Shown in pieces: positions 16,620-26,200 of a stretch of DNA of 37,162 nt. Made by a program: the position numbers and the translations under genes. Position 1 is the first letter of the stretch. Each line of letters begins with the position of its first letter. The DNA lies in contig JAIPIT010000011.1 in the NCBI GenBank assembly GCA_021734505.1, positions 1-37,162 on the forward strand, written 5' to 3'. This stretch comes from Fidelibacterota bacterium (GTDB taxonomy: Bacteria; Fidelibacterota; Fidelibacteria; Fidelibacterales; Fidelibacteraceae). A model generated the notes under the pieces. The model searched no databases. It had not been told where the DNA came from and worked only from the letters and a program-made list of their open reading frames with translations.

Positions 16620-17129
16620 ATGCCTTTTACGATCATTGCTTATATTGGAAAGTCCTATGGTCTAGGGGGTAAATTTTATCTTTCTGAACCGAAGATAGAC
16701 GCTCAGGCGTTACGCTCATTGAAATATGTATATGTTGGCAACGGTGTTGAACCGGATGAGGTTCTAAAGATCAGCTCGGTGGAAGAGCGTGGTACACGAT
16801 TGTGTATCGGGCTCGAATCGATCGATTCCAAGGAACTGGCCATCCGATTGACACATAAAGCAGTATTTATTACGGAGAAACAGGCAAAGCTCTTACCGGA
16901 GATTAAAGAGGATATATCTTATATCGGTTTCCGCGTCCTTGAGGATGGGGAAGAATTAGGTACGGTAACGGAGTGGCTGTCTCAGCCGGCACAAGACATC
17001 ATAACATTTACGACAATGAACGGATCAACTGTAATGGTTCCCTTTGTCGACGAATTTATTGAATCCGTTGACGAGAAGGAGGGGATCCTTCATGTCCATT
17101 TATTGGAAGGAATGCTCGATGATCATTGA
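16620..17129 (+). CDS. rimM: Ribosome maturation factor RimM, 169 aa
   Basis: The N-terminal RimM domain (IGKSYGLGGKFYLSEPK; family pattern Gk..G.hGl.G) and the C-terminal PRC barrel (IGFRVLEDGEELGTVTEW; MVPFVDEFIESVDEKEGILHVHLLEGML) are both recognisable. It assists 30S maturation and binds S19. The SD is weak, consistent with coupling to khpA 11 bp upstream. The 3' end overlaps trmD by 11 bp. Confidence 0.95.
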   Translation: MPFTIIAYIGKSYGLGGKFYLSEPKIDAQALRSLKYVYVGNGVEPDEVLKISSVEERGTRLCIGLESIDSKELAIRLTHKAVFITEKQAKLLPEIKEDISYIGFRVLEDGEELGTVTEWLSQPAQDIITFTTMNGSTVMVPFVDEFIESVDEKEGILHVHLLEGMLDDH

Positions 17130-17835
17130 TGTGCTGACTTGTTTCCCCGAGATGATCAATCCGGTCATTTCCGAGAGCATGGTCAAACGAGCTCAGGAAA
17201 AAGGCCTGGTTGAGATCAGGGTGCACGACCTGCGGGAATTTTCCGCGGACAAACACCGCAAAACCGATGATTATCCTTTCGGTGGCGGTGATGGAATGGT
17301 CATGACCCCGCAGCCGCTTTATGATGGCATTCGCACCCTCTTGCAACAAGCACCCGACGGTGTCCACAGTCGTGTTCTTTTTCCCACTCCGGATGGCGTG
17401 GTATTTAAACAAGAACAGGCGGAAGAGCTCTCACAAGAAGAGCATTTGATCTTTGTATGCGGACACTACAAGGGGATCGATCAGCGCATTAGAGATATGC
17501 TGATCACCGACGAAATATCCATCGGGGACTATGTCCTTACGGGAGGTGAGATATCATCCATTGTGATTATGGATGCGATCATCCGTCTTATACCCGGTGT
17601 ACTTAGCGAGATAAATTCTGCGTTAAGTGATTCGTTCTCTGATCCCTTGCTTGACTGTCCATGGTACTCTCGCCCTGAAGCATTTGAGGGTGAAAAAGTA
17701 CCGGATGTGTTGTTAAGCGGGCATCATGCCAACATTGACGCATGGAGAAAAGAAGAACGAATTAATAAAACAAAAGAACGCAGACCCGATATGTGGAAAG
17801 CATATCAGGATAAAGGAGATGATAAGAATGGATAA
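17119..17835 (+). CDS. trmD: tRNA (guanine-N1-)-methyltransferase TrmD, 238 aa
   Basis: TrmD makes m1G37 in tRNAs with a G36pG37, using S-adenosylmethionine held in a trefoil knot. Knot motifs are [12 protein letters not shown] and [19 protein letters not shown]. The start ATG 17119 gives [13 protein letters not shown], the family N-terminus, and GGAAGGA lies eight bases upstream. The frame is open further up, with ATGs at 17044 and 17092. The one at 17092 also follows AAGGAGG, but that stretch encodes conserved RimM residues and would add nine non-homologous residues. It overlaps rimM by 11 bp and rplS by 8 bp, so the three are translationally coupled. Confidence 0.94.
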   Translation: MIIDVLTCFPEMINPVISESMVKRAQEKGLVEIRVHDLREFSADKHRKTDDYPFGGGDGMVMTPQPLYDGIRTLLQQAPDGVHSRVLFPTPDGVVFKQEQAEELSQEEHLIFVCGHYKGIDQRIRDMLITDEISIGDYVLTGGEISSIVIMDAIIRLIPGVLSEINSALSDSFSDPLLDCPWYSRPEAFEGEKVPDVLLSGHHANIDAWRKEERINKTKERRPDMWKAYQDKGDDKNG

Positions 17836-18175
17836 GACACAGATCGCGGCAGTAGGCCACTTGAAAAATGATATCCCGGAATTCAAAGCCGGAGATACGC
17901 TGGTCGTAGACGTTAAGGTCCGCGAAGGCGATAAAGAACGTATTCAGCAATTCAAAGGTATTTGTATTGCACGCAAGGGTACGGGGATCAATGCCACATT
18001 TATGGTAAGAAAAATTTCTAACGGTGTTGGTGTAGAACGTATTTTCCCGGTACATTCACCGAATCTTGCAAAGATCGAAAGAGTCAGTATCGGTAAGGTT
18101 CGCAGAGCCAAGATCTACTACATTCGTGCACTTAAAGGCAAGAAAGCGACACGCGTCAAAGAATTGCGTAAATAG
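17828..18175 (+). CDS. rplS: 50S ribosomal protein L19, 115 aa
   Basis: The complete L19 sequence is present: [53 protein letters not shown] and [22 protein letters not shown]. It sits at the 30S-50S interface. Start ATG 17828 is preceded by AAAGGAG; the longer in-frame extension to 17726 lies inside trmD and is not real. It is the last gene of the operon, 77 bp before tRNA-Phe. Confidence 0.96.
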   Translation: MDKTQIAAVGHLKNDIPEFKAGDTLVVDVKVREGDKERIQQFKGICIARKGTGINATFMVRKISNGVGVERIFPVHSPNLAKIERVSIGKVRRAKIYYIRALKGKKATRVKELRK

Positions 18176-18217
18176 TCGTATTTTTACTTGCAATTCGGGG
18201 CGAAAACGCTTAAAATT

Positions 18218-18246
18218 TTGCTCTTTTGAATTCGATATTTTATAAT
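18218..18246 (+). promoter_or_regulatory. Promoter of tRNA-Phe
   Basis: TTGCTC (18218-18223) and TATAAT (18241-18246) are separated by 17 bp and end six bases before the mature tRNA 5' end, implying a very short leader. None of the downstream tRNA fragments has this promoter. Confidence 0.75.
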
Positions 18247-18252
18247 ATCCGT

Positions 18253-18325
18253 GGCTCTGTAGCTCAGTCGGTAGAGCAGGGGACTGAAAATCCCTGTGTC
18301 GCTGGTTCGATTCCGGCCGGAGCCA
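18253..18325 (+). tRNA. tRNA-Phe(GAA)
   Basis: The acceptor stem GGCTCTG/CGGAGCC contains one G-U pair. The D arm contains AGCTCAGTCGGTAGAGC, the anticodon stem-loop is GGGGACTGAAAATCCCT with anticodon GAA, and the T arm has GGTTCGATTCC. The discriminator is A and no CCA is encoded. It is the only intact copy. Its 44-bp 3' part (18283-18326) is repeated downstream three times almost perfectly, which marks it as the integration target for the islands that follow. Confidence 0.97.
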
Positions 18326-18328
18326 CTC

Positions 18329-18359
18329 CAAAAATGCCTGTCAATCGACAGGCATTTTT
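18329..18359 (+). terminator. Terminator of tRNA-Phe
   Basis: AAAAATGCCTGTC and GACAGGCATTTTT form a perfect stem with an AATC loop directly after the tRNA. Confidence 0.88.
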
Positions 18360-18655
18360 GCAAGTACAAAGATTAAAGGTAAAAGATAAAAGTAGGGGCA
18401 CAGCATGCTGTGCCCATTTGATACATATGATATAAAAATATATATTAGAAAGGGAGTGGCAGATGTAGGGGCTACTCGGGAGTCGCCCGTTTTTCACTGT
18501 GCCCGGGGTTTAAAGGTACTTGGGGGTTGAGTATTTTTGGAATAAAAAAAAGTTACCTCATAATGTTCACTTTAGGCTTACATTAAATAATTGACAATAA
18601 TAAAATATAACTATAAAATATCAACAAATTGTATTTAGAATAACAGGAAGGCAAA
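18360..18655. other. Gene-free left junction of the first island: palindromes and repeat blocks
   Basis: It contains the 20-bp palindrome GGGCACAGCATGCTGTGCCC (18396-18415). A second, degenerate GTAGGGGC-type palindrome (18464-18490) lies in a block (18451-18495) that recurs at 34994-35036. A CCCGGGGTTTAAAGGTACTTGG block (18502-18535) recurs at 22012-22050. An AAGATTAAAGGTAAAAGATAAAAGTAG block (18370-18396) has a close relative at 35118-35148. A sigma70-like promoter (18591-18619) precedes the next gene. No gene is seen. Confidence 0.6.
18591..18619 (+). promoter_or_regulatory. Candidate sigma70-type promoter of the island propeller gene
   Basis: A perfect TTGACA (18591-18596) and TAAAAT (18614-18619) are spaced 17 bp apart and lie 36 bp before the ATG at 18656. 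Confidence 0.5.
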
Positions 18656-20107
18656 ATGGGAAACCACAAAAAACTTCAGCTTGTAATTAAGTTCGTTTAT
18701 TCATTCGTTTTTTTTATAGGTGCATATTCAACTGCCAATGCTCAGCAATTGCTTTGGGAACGTATTTTTGATAATGGAGAAGAAAATATTTCAAATAGTA
18801 TTTCGACAGATAGTGATGATAATATTATTATTGCGGGTTTTAGCGGTTATCCAAATGGTCTTATTGTAAAATACAATTCAGAAGGTGATACTTTGTGGAC
18901 TTGCCTAAATGATGTGCCAATATCAGCTGTGGCTTGCGATAGTGAAAAGAATATTATTGTGTTTGGCACCATGTATATAGAAGATTCAATGAGAGTTTGC
19001 ATTCTAAAATATGATCCTGAAGGGAATTTGCTTTGGCGACAACAAACAAAAGGTATTAATATTTTTAATGGGCATAGTAGTAGCACCGGTTGTCTGGCAA
19101 TAGATTCAAAGAATAATATTGTGATTGCCGGAATATATTTAAGTGATGAATATGACTATCTTACCCTTAAATTTAATTCTGATGGGGATTTGATTTGGTA
19201 TCGCACTTATCAAGATGCGGAAAACTACTGCGGTGCCCCAGACGGGGTCGCTATAGATAAATCAGATAATATTATAATAACCGGTAGATCTATATTCAAT
19301 AGAGTATGGAATTGGAGAACTCTTAAATATGATCAAAACGGTGATCTACTTTGGGCTGTAGAACAATATCGAACAAGTTGCAATGATTATGCTTATGGTG
19401 TTACAAGTGATCAAGAAGACAATATTATTGTAGTTGGATATGTTGATTCTTTAAATACCAAGTGGTGGCCTTTTATTATAAAATACACACCTGATGGAGA
19501 TACACTTTGGACAAAAAAATTTCAACTATATCCGGACAGCTATGACTTCTCATTTTATGATGTTGTAACGGATAGCTTAGATAATATTATTATCTGCGGA
19601 ATATATAGGCCAACTTCTTCTTGGGGAGAATATTTTGTTTGCAAATTAGATCAAAATGGCAATTTATCATGGACATTTAATGAAATGGTAGATACCAATC
19701 TAATTCATTACGTTCAAGATATGGCCATCGATGACAATGGAGATATATTTGTAACAGGGGCGGTTGAACTTAATACCTGTGATTGTTATACAATAAAAAT
19801 AAGGGATATCGTTACAGACATTGGTGACAATAAACAAATTCCTCAAAAATTTAGCTTATATCCGAATATCCCTAATCCCTTCAATGCAATGACAACATTA
19901 AAATATCAATTGATAGATAAAAATTTTGTTGATCTAACTATATACGATTTGCTTGGCAGAAAGATAATAACACTCGTTTCACAAATGCAATCAGCTGGGG
20001 TTTATACATTTAGATGGAATGCATTTGATATTCCCAGTGGTATATATATTGCGTGTTTAAAGGCCGGAAATCGCTTTTCTTCTCAAAAAATTGTTTTATT
20101 GAAATAA
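18656..20107 (+). CDS. Seven-bladed (SBBP-like) beta-propeller protein with T9SS sorting domain, 483 aa
   Basis: After a signal peptide (cleavage near NAQQ, residue 29) there are seven repeats of D-xx-(N/D)IxxxG followed by KYn-xGdtLW: NIIIAGFSG, NIIVFGTM, NIVIAGIY, NIIITGRS, NIIVVGYV, NIIICGIY and DIFVTGAV. That number fits one closed seven-bladed propeller. The C-terminal ~80 residues are a T9SS type A sorting domain (YPNIPNPFNAMTTLKY, IYDLLGRKI, IPSGIYIACL, QKIVLLK). It is surface-targeted with unknown ligand. It is the only cargo gene of the first att-flanked segment (18326-21783) apart from an IS3 element downstream. Confidence 0.85.
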   Translation: MGNHKKLQLVIKFVYSFVFFIGAYSTANAQQLLWERIFDNGEENISNSISTDSDDNIIIAGFSGYPNGLIVKYNSEGDTLWTCLNDVPISAVACDSEKNIIVFGTMYIEDSMRVCILKYDPEGNLLWRQQTKGINIFNGHSSSTGCLAIDSKNNIVIAGIYLSDEYDYLTLKFNSDGDLIWYRTYQDAENYCGAPDGVAIDKSDNIIITGRSIFNRVWNWRTLKYDQNGDLLWAVEQYRTSCNDYAYGVTSDQEDNIIVVGYVDSLNTKWWPFIIKYTPDGDTLWTKKFQLYPDSYDFSFYDVVTDSLDNIIICGIYRPTSSWGEYFVCKLDQNGNLSWTFNEMVDTNLIHYVQDMAIDDNGDIFVTGAVELNTCDCYTIKIRDIVTDIGDNKQIPQKFSLYPNIPNPFNAMTTLKYQLIDKNFVDLTIYDLLGRKIITLVSQMQSAGVYTFRWNAFDIPSGIYIACLKAGNRFSSQKIVLLK

Positions 20108-20209
20108 TATAAAATACTTGATTATAATGCTGGGATTTATCAACAAGGAGTAAGGTGTACGTCTTCTAAGTTAATTGGACAAGTTTCATGATAAGTTAAG
20201 AGATACATT

Positions 20210-21217
20210 TCAGTTTACCAAGTTTAATATCTGAGCATTGTTTTGAGGGCTCAGATTTTGTTTTCTACGCAATTTTATTGTTTCGATCTTGATCCTTTCG
20301 CGCCTGCTAAGCACTTCATGATGACGGCCGTAAAATACATCGGCCGGTGTAACGTTATTAATGGATTCATGGTACCGTTCATTGTTGTAATGATCCACAA
20401 ACTGTTTTAGTTCATTCTCCAGTTCCCAAGGGAAGTAATAAGTATCCAATTTCACGACATTTTTCATGGTCCGGTGATAGCGCTCTATCTTACCCTGAGT
20501 CATAGGATGGTATGGCGCACCACGGGTATGATCCATCTGCTTCTGGTCCAAATATTTTTTCAGATCTTTAGATAAATAAGACGGCCCGTTATCCGATAGC
20601 AACCTGGGTTTATGTTTGACCTTAACCTTATCTACACCGGTTTTCGCGATCGCCAGATCCAGAGTGTCTTTGACGTCTTCGGCCGTCATGCTACTTGTCA
20701 GCTTCCAACTGATGATATAGCGGGAGTAATCATCTAGCACTGAAGATAGATAATACCAGCCCCAGCCTACGATTCTAAAGTAGGTGAAGTCAGTCTGCCA
20801 CAGCTCGTTGACTCGCTTTGTAGGGTTCTTAAACTTATCTCCTGCGGACATTAATATGAAGTCCGGAGACGTGATCAGATCATAGGATTTAAGTATTCTG
20901 TATACTGAGGATTCAGAGATAAAGCACTCGTATTTATCTGTAATATGACAGGCCAGTTCACGTGGAGATTTATCCGGTTCTTCCAACGCGATATCAACCA
21001 CTTGTTCTTTTACGAAGTCTGGGATCCTGTTCCAGAAGCGCTTTGAGTTTGCAGGCCTTGTTGCCAGTCCGTCATAACCGTCTTCAAGATACCGCTGATA
21101 CCAGTTATAGAAGGTACTGCGATTGATCCCCAGTTCCATGAGTGTTCTTTTTGCCGATATTTCAGAGTTTTCTACCAGTTTGATTATCTCCATTTTTTCC
21201 GGTTGGGAGTATCTCAT
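20210..21217 (-). CDS. IS3-family transposase OrfB (DDE integrase), 335 aa
   Basis: An N-terminal helix-turn-helix (RTLMELGINRSTFYNWYQRY) is followed by the rve integrase core. The catalytic triad is D143 (WQTDFTYF), D209 (LLSDNGPSY) and E245 (QGKIERYHRTMK); the 35-residue spacing between the last two is the DD(35)E signature of IS3. The frame is open upstream of the ATG into orfA, as expected for OrfAB made by -1 frameshifting. It looks intact. Confidence 0.93.
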   Translation of the reverse strand: MRYSQPEKMEIIKLVENSEISAKRTLMELGINRSTFYNWYQRYLEDGYDGLATRPANSKRFWNRIPDFVKEQVVDIALEEPDKSPRELACHITDKYECFISESSVYRILKSYDLITSPDFILMSAGDKFKNPTKRVNELWQTDFTYFRIVGWGWYYLSSVLDDYSRYIISWKLTSSMTAEDVKDTLDLAIAKTGVDKVKVKHKPRLLSDNGPSYLSKDLKKYLDQKQMDHTRGAPYHPMTQGKIERYHRTMKNVVKLDTYYFPWELENELKQFVDHYNNERYHESINNVTPADVFYGRHHEVLSRRERIKIETIKLRRKQNLSPQNNAQILNLVN

Positions 21218-21231
21218 ATATTTATCGATCT

Positions 21232-21579
21232 TTATTCCGCGCCATTCAAACTTTTTTTTAATCCCCGGTTCTTCAACATCAGTTCTGCCACCAATTCTTT
21301 AAGCTGAGTATTCTCCTGGCGCATTTCATTTACTTCCACACTATTTGCTTCACGGATGGTATCACCTTGAAGGCGTTTCTTACCGGCTTCTAAAAAGTCT
21401 TTACTCCACTTATAATATTGATTGGGGTGAATGCTTTCACGGCGGCATACTGCTGCTATACTGTCTTCGCCTCTTAAACACTCTAAGACGATCCGTATTT
21501 TGTCTTCGGGAGAGAATTTTCTGCGGGTTGCTCCGTTAAGGGGGTGTGCATAATTTTGTGTAAACGGTCTTTCAATCAA
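21232..21579 (-). CDS. IS3-family transposase OrfA, 115 aa, with A8 frameshift site
   Basis: A transposase_8 helix-turn-helix (RRKFSPEDKIRIVLECLRGEDSIAAVCRRE) is followed by a leucine-zipper coiled coil (MRQENTQLKELVAELMLKN). It starts at TTG (21579) after GAGGAAC. A run of eight A (minus strand; 21252-21259) just before the stop is a typical -1 slippery site. Slippage would join OrfA to OrfB, whose frame is -1 and open across the gap. Confidence 0.88.
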   Translation of the reverse strand: MIERPFTQNYAHPLNGATRRKFSPEDKIRIVLECLRGEDSIAAVCRRESIHPNQYYKWSKDFLEAGKKRLQGDTIREANSVEVNEMRQENTQLKELVAELMLKNRGLKKSLNGAE

Positions 21580-21678
21580 AGTTCCTCATACGCTCTCTAA
21601 GCTTAGTATAGCAGACAGTGTTTTGCCTAAAACCCGCATCATTACTACACAAAACACTTAAAACGCTCCTTCTCAATT

Positions 21679-21783
21679 CACCGGTCACTTTTTGGTCACC
21701 CAAGCTCATAACTTATTGATTACCAGTATAGGACAGAGTACTGAAAATCCCTGTGTCGCTGGTTCGATTCCGGCCGGAGCCAC
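21679..21783 (+). repeat. att-like junction 1: 11-bp direct repeats, 39-nt spacer, 44-bp tRNA-Phe 3' fragment
   Basis: GGTCACTTTTTGGTCACC (two GGTCAC 11 bp apart, 21683-21700) is followed after 39 nt by a 44-bp sequence (21740-21783) identical to the 3' part of tRNA-Phe, from the anticodon loop through the acceptor stem. The tRNA 5' half and promoter are absent, so it is not a gene. I read it as the right attachment site of the first island. Confidence 0.85.
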
Positions 21784-21792
21784 ACTTAACTG

Positions 21793-21816
21793 CCCTGTAA
21801 ACAAACATTTACAGGG
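21793..21816 (+). terminator. Terminator-like hairpin after tRNA-Phe fragment 1
   Basis: CCCTGTAAA and TTTACAGGG pair around a 6-nt loop and are followed by TTTGTTGTTTT. It sits 10 bp behind the fragment, in the same relative position as the real tRNA-Phe terminator. Confidence 0.6.
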
Positions 21817-22242
21817 TTTGTTGTTTTGGCACTGTATTTTGTGAAATATAACGGGTTAATAATGTAATGTTTTTAGTTCTGATGGGGTGGTCATTTTATG
21901 GTCAGTTTTTGGGCAACGCAAAATGATGAAACTCGCAAGAGAAGGCACCTTATATAGCGAAAATCAGCCCTCTCTCCTCGATGCTAGTACCAGGGTATTT
22001 TTCCACTGTACCCCGGGTTTAAAGGTACCCATGATACTTGGGAGTTGAGAATTATTTTATCTATAGCAAGAAGCCACCTGGGAGGTGGCTCTAGTGACTG
22101 TCTGAATAATGGGAAAGGGCATAATGTTTGTGATTATTTAAAATTAGGAACAATATTTAAATATTTACAGTATGTGTTTTGTTATTATGCATTTAATTAG
22201 TATTATACAAAGTATTATAGATAATGTATTCAAGGAGGTTTC
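21817..22242. other. Gene-free left part of the second island
   Basis: Three direct repeats with 11-bp period (GGTCATTTTAT, GGTCAGTTTTT, GGGCAACGC) start at 21889, 21900 and 21911, about 105 bp after the tRNA fragment. A CCCCGGGTTTAAAGGTACC block (22012-22056) matches the one at 18502. An AGCCACCT/AGGTGGCT hairpin lies at 22072-22090. An AT-rich upstream region with SD AAGGAGG precedes the next gene. No gene is seen. Confidence 0.6.
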
Positions 22243-23247
22243 ATGAAAATAAAATTAACAATTTCTCCAATACTACATATATTTGTCACAATATTTTTAG
22301 TTTCTTGCTTTAATAGTACAGTTGACGAATATCCTGATCATTATTTGGATGATTGGCAGCTATATTCTTTGGAGAATAAAGATATCGGAGTTTTTAGTCT
22401 GCACCCAATAAATACAGATATTGTTTATGCAGGAGGAACAGAATTATTGATAACAATTAATGATGGACAAACTTGGGATACGCTTTTTACGGAAAATGAG
22501 AGTAGGGATATTAAGATTTCCACTGATAATATAATATATTATGCAACATATGGATTATTTAAAAGCACTGATGGTGGAGTTATCTGGAATGCCATTAATC
22601 CCACTTTTCCAGAAGAAGCTATTTTTACTTGTTTTGATATTGATCCGGATAATAACGATATAATTTATGTCGGTTGTGGTGGCCCAACGGGTGGAGCATT
22701 ATATAAAAGCATTAATGGTGGGATAGATTGGTCTCAGATAAATACTGAAGAAATGTTTGGCAGTATTAAGAAACTTGTCGTTAATCCAAATAATACAGAT
22801 ATAGTATATGCAAGTGTAGCCGGTGAGGGACTTTTATTTAAGACAAAAAATAAGGGACGAACTTGGATCCAGATGGATATTGGAATTGAGGATCTAGCTT
22901 ATGACTTTAATGATATATTTTGCGATCCCTTAGATAATTCCACTACATATATTGTCAGTAGATCTATATTTAAAACTGATAATAACGGTAGAAGTTGGGA
23001 AGATATTAGTGAAGGAATATTAGAAAATTCCACTATAAATAATATTACCGGGACAAATAATGGTCGATTATTCGTGAGTACCAGAACAAGTTTATACGAA
23101 TTTATTCATGAGTCTGAATCATGGACAAAAATTAGTAATGATTCTTTAAATCTAATTATTAATGATATTAAGTGTTCTGAAAATACTAACAAGTTATTCA
23201 TAGGCACTGATAAAGGAATATATACAATCAATTTATTGCACGAATAA
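22243..23247 (+). CDS. BNR/sortilin-like repeat lipoprotein, 334 aa
   Basis: A lipoprotein signal peptide ends in LVSC (Cys 22). At least five BNR-type blades follow (TINDGQTWDT, STDGGVIWNA, SINGGIDWSQ, TKNKGRTWIQ, TDNNGRSWED), interleaved with DP-N-DIVYAG strands, as in sortilin/Ycf48-type propellers. It lacks a T9SS tail, so lipid anchoring replaces the sorting domain. It has strong SD AAGGAGG and very AT-rich codon use. It lies 12 bp before the subtilisin/beta-helix gene and is probably co-transcribed with it. Confidence 0.78.
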   Translation: MKIKLTISPILHIFVTIFLVSCFNSTVDEYPDHYLDDWQLYSLENKDIGVFSLHPINTDIVYAGGTELLITINDGQTWDTLFTENESRDIKISTDNIIYYATYGLFKSTDGGVIWNAINPTFPEEAIFTCFDIDPDNNDIIYVGCGGPTGGALYKSINGGIDWSQINTEEMFGSIKKLVVNPNNTDIVYASVAGEGLLFKTKNKGRTWIQMDIGIEDLAYDFNDIFCDPLDNSTTYIVSRSIFKTDNNGRSWEDISEGILENSTINNITGTNNGRLFVSTRTSLYEFIHESESWTKISNDSLNLIINDIKCSENTNKLFIGTDKGIYTINLLHE

Positions 23248-23259
23248 GGAGTAAAGGAA

Positions 23260-26200
23260 GTGATTCGCAGAACATACAGTTTAGTAATAATAATATTAAT
23301 TCTATTGAATATTCAATTAAATGCCTCTGGAATAAATGAGAAAAAACTGAATATTAAAACCGCATTTTGGAAAGGAAAGTATGTTAAATATATACCACAC
23401 CAAATTGCAGTTAAAATAAAACCTGATGCAAGTAAAAAGGAAATTAAAGAGTTATTTAGAGAAAAAAATATAATAGAAATTGTTCCTGTTGATAAATGGG
23501 GCTGGTTCTTGGCTGGAATAAACAAAGAAATTGATGAAATTTCTTTTATTAATGAATTACTAAGTAATCCAATAGTTATTTGTGCCGAATTAAATAATTT
23601 TGTTACAGCAGGATTTGAACCTGATGATCCATATTTTGATGGAACTAGTCCAGCAACTTATGCACATCAGTGGGCATTAAAAAATACTGGTCAAACCCCT
23701 CCTTCTGGTACTATTGGTGCTGATATAGATATAATAAATGCTTGGGATATAACTAAAGGGGATACAAGTGTAATAATTGCCGTTCTTGATTCAGGTATCC
23801 CTATGGAAAACGGCGTTTTATCACATCCAGATTTAAATAATTCTCAAAAAATATTATTAGGTGATGATTTTACCCCACTCATATATAGTAATGTAGAAGA
23901 TGAAACTGTAACTGATCATTGGGGACATGGAACACATGTTACGGGTATTATTGCCGCAGAAGCAAATAATGATACTGGTATAGCTGGTATTGCACATGGT
24001 TGTAAAATAATAGTTATGCAAGTATTTGAAGATGAAGGGGGTTTTGGAAGTTCTTATCTTTTTAAACTTGGTGTAGATTCTGTCGTTAATTATAAAATTA
24101 ATCATCCAAATACAAATTGTATTATAAATTTCAGTGGTAACTCCGGTAATCAAACCTATGTTACCGACGCACTTGATAATGCTGAAGAATATGAAGTCCT
24201 AATTGTTTCAATTGCTGGGAATGGCTTTTCAGATCCTGTAGAATATCCAGCTAAATTTTCAGAAGATTACTCAAATATAATTGCTGTTTCTTCAGTAGAT
24301 GCCGATGGTGTGTTCTCAGCTTTTTCTAACAAAGGAAGTCAGATCTGTGTAGCTGCACCTGGGGGATATGGGGGGGTATATGTAAATAACATTATGTATT
24401 ATAATACAACATCTAATTATGGGAAAAATATTTTTTCAACAACACCCAATTATAATTTTAATATGCAAAGTTCAACTGATGTAACGACATCCTATGGTTA
24501 TTTAGATGGAACTTCTATGGCCGCTCCAGTCGTTTCAGCAATAGCAGGGCTATTATTATCAATTAACTCGGATTTAACACCTTCACAAGTTAGAAATATT
24601 ATCGAGACAACTGCTGATGATGATGATGCGGGAGACGGTTTTGATAATTACTATGGACATGGAAAAATTAATGCCTATAAAGCTTTGAAATATACTCTAG
24701 AAAACTACGGTGGTACTTTAACTCAAAATATAACTGTTTCATCTGGAAGAACATTAGATATTAAAACGGGCACCACAGTAAATCTTAATTCATATACATT
24801 TACTTCTTCAGGTGGAACAATAATAGTTGAAAATGGTGCTACCATTAATCCATATATATGCCTTAAAAATGGTTCAGCAATTAAAGGATTATATTCAACG
24901 CTATCATCAGCATTGAGTGCAGCTAGTAACGGAGAAACAATTGAATTTGGTGCAACAACCACTCTTACTGGTGATGTTACTATTCCCTCAGGAGTGACAC
25001 TTACTATTAATAGTGATGCTTCAATAACAATGCGTGGAAATAAAATCACTACAACTTCTGGCACGATCAATGTTAATTACGATGCAGATATAAATCCATT
25101 TATAGTACACAGAGATCATTCTGACGATATTATTGGTTTATATCCAAATATAGATGATGCGTTTTCAGCCGTTTCAGCTGCTGCTGACCAAACAGTCGAA
25201 ATCAATAGTGCTGTAAGTGTTTCGAGTGATGATATAATAGTTCCTTTTGAAACTACTTTGGAAATAATGGACAAAGCAAATCTTTCAATTGATTATCCAT
25301 ATACAATTACAACGAATGGAGGTAGTATTGTATTAAGTGGAAGCCCTACCATTAATCCTGATATCAGAGCATTAAACTCAGGAACAATACAGGGTCTATA
25401 TCACTCAATATCAGATGCAATGTCCCAAGGAACTACTGTACAGGCTCGTGGTGGAACTCATACATTTGCTGATCATTATACCATAGCATCCGGGAAATTA
25501 CTTGGACTTTATGATGAAGCAGAAATAAAATTCCCCTCAGGTAAATATCTTTATGTAAATGGTGGACTGTATTGTGATGAAGCGACATTCACAAGCACGT
25601 CAGGGACATGGGGAGGCATTAAATACCAAAGTGGTTTTGGAACATTAAATGAGGCAACGATTACTAATGCCACTTATGGAGTCTACTGCAATTCCGCATC
25701 ACCAACCATTGAGTATAGTGATATTTCCAATTGCACTTATGGTGTTTATAACAGTGGCGGCTCGCCGGACATTTATAACAGCAGTATCAATGGCGGTACA
25801 TATGGCGTATATAATTATAATGGAAGTTATTATAATACAATTGCCGGTAATATGATATCCTCGACATATGGTATCTATAGCTACGCTTCATTATCACTTA
25901 TAAGGAATAATGAAATAACAAGCAGTACGATTGGTTTATACTGTGACAATAATTCATCCCCCGAATTATTGAGTGGCGGTAATTATTTTCATGGAAATTT
26001 TGTAATATTCGGTGTTTTTGCTGATAACAATTCAAGTCCCAGCATGGGAGTAGACTATTGCAGTGTCGGTGGGAATCACAGTTTTGTATATAATAACCTT
26101 GATATTGCCCTCGTTAGCGCCGGAACAAACTGTCACATATGGGCCCAAAACAACTGGTGGGGAACATCATCGCCCAATGCAGGTATGTTCGGCGGTAATG

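Larger units (their letters stand above)
20156..21617 (-). mobile_element. IS3-family insertion sequence
   Basis: Two overlapping-frame transposase genes are bracketed by imperfect ends. The left end reads TGTACGTCTTCTAAGTTAA inward from 20156. The right end, on the opposite strand from 21617, reads TGTCTGCTATACTAAGCTTA. They share TGT, a G and CTAAG-T with one gap. Ends beginning TG are normal for IS3. No 3-4 bp target duplication is evident, so the copy may be old or rearranged. It sits between the propeller gene and the right end of the first island. Confidence 0.6.

Noticed and set aside
17044-17118. Longer TrmD N-terminus from ATG 17044 or 17092
   Set aside because: AAGGAGG precedes 17092, but it is part of conserved RimM coding sequence. 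The family N-terminus starts at 17119, which has its own SD.
18056-18497. Small open frames containing ENPCVAGSIPAGAT or its reverse
   Set aside because: They are translations of the tRNA-Phe sequence, a well-known artefact.
20156-21617. A target-site duplication proving recent IS3 insertion
   Set aside because: The bases flanking the proposed ends (AGG and GTG) do not match, so no duplication can be claimed.
21679-21700. The GGTCAC box as the 3' end of an integrase gene (reads FTGHFLVT)
   Set aside because: Frames around it are interrupted by stops at junction 2 and no integrase motifs (R-HxxR-Y) are found upstream. It is kept only as an alternative explanation.
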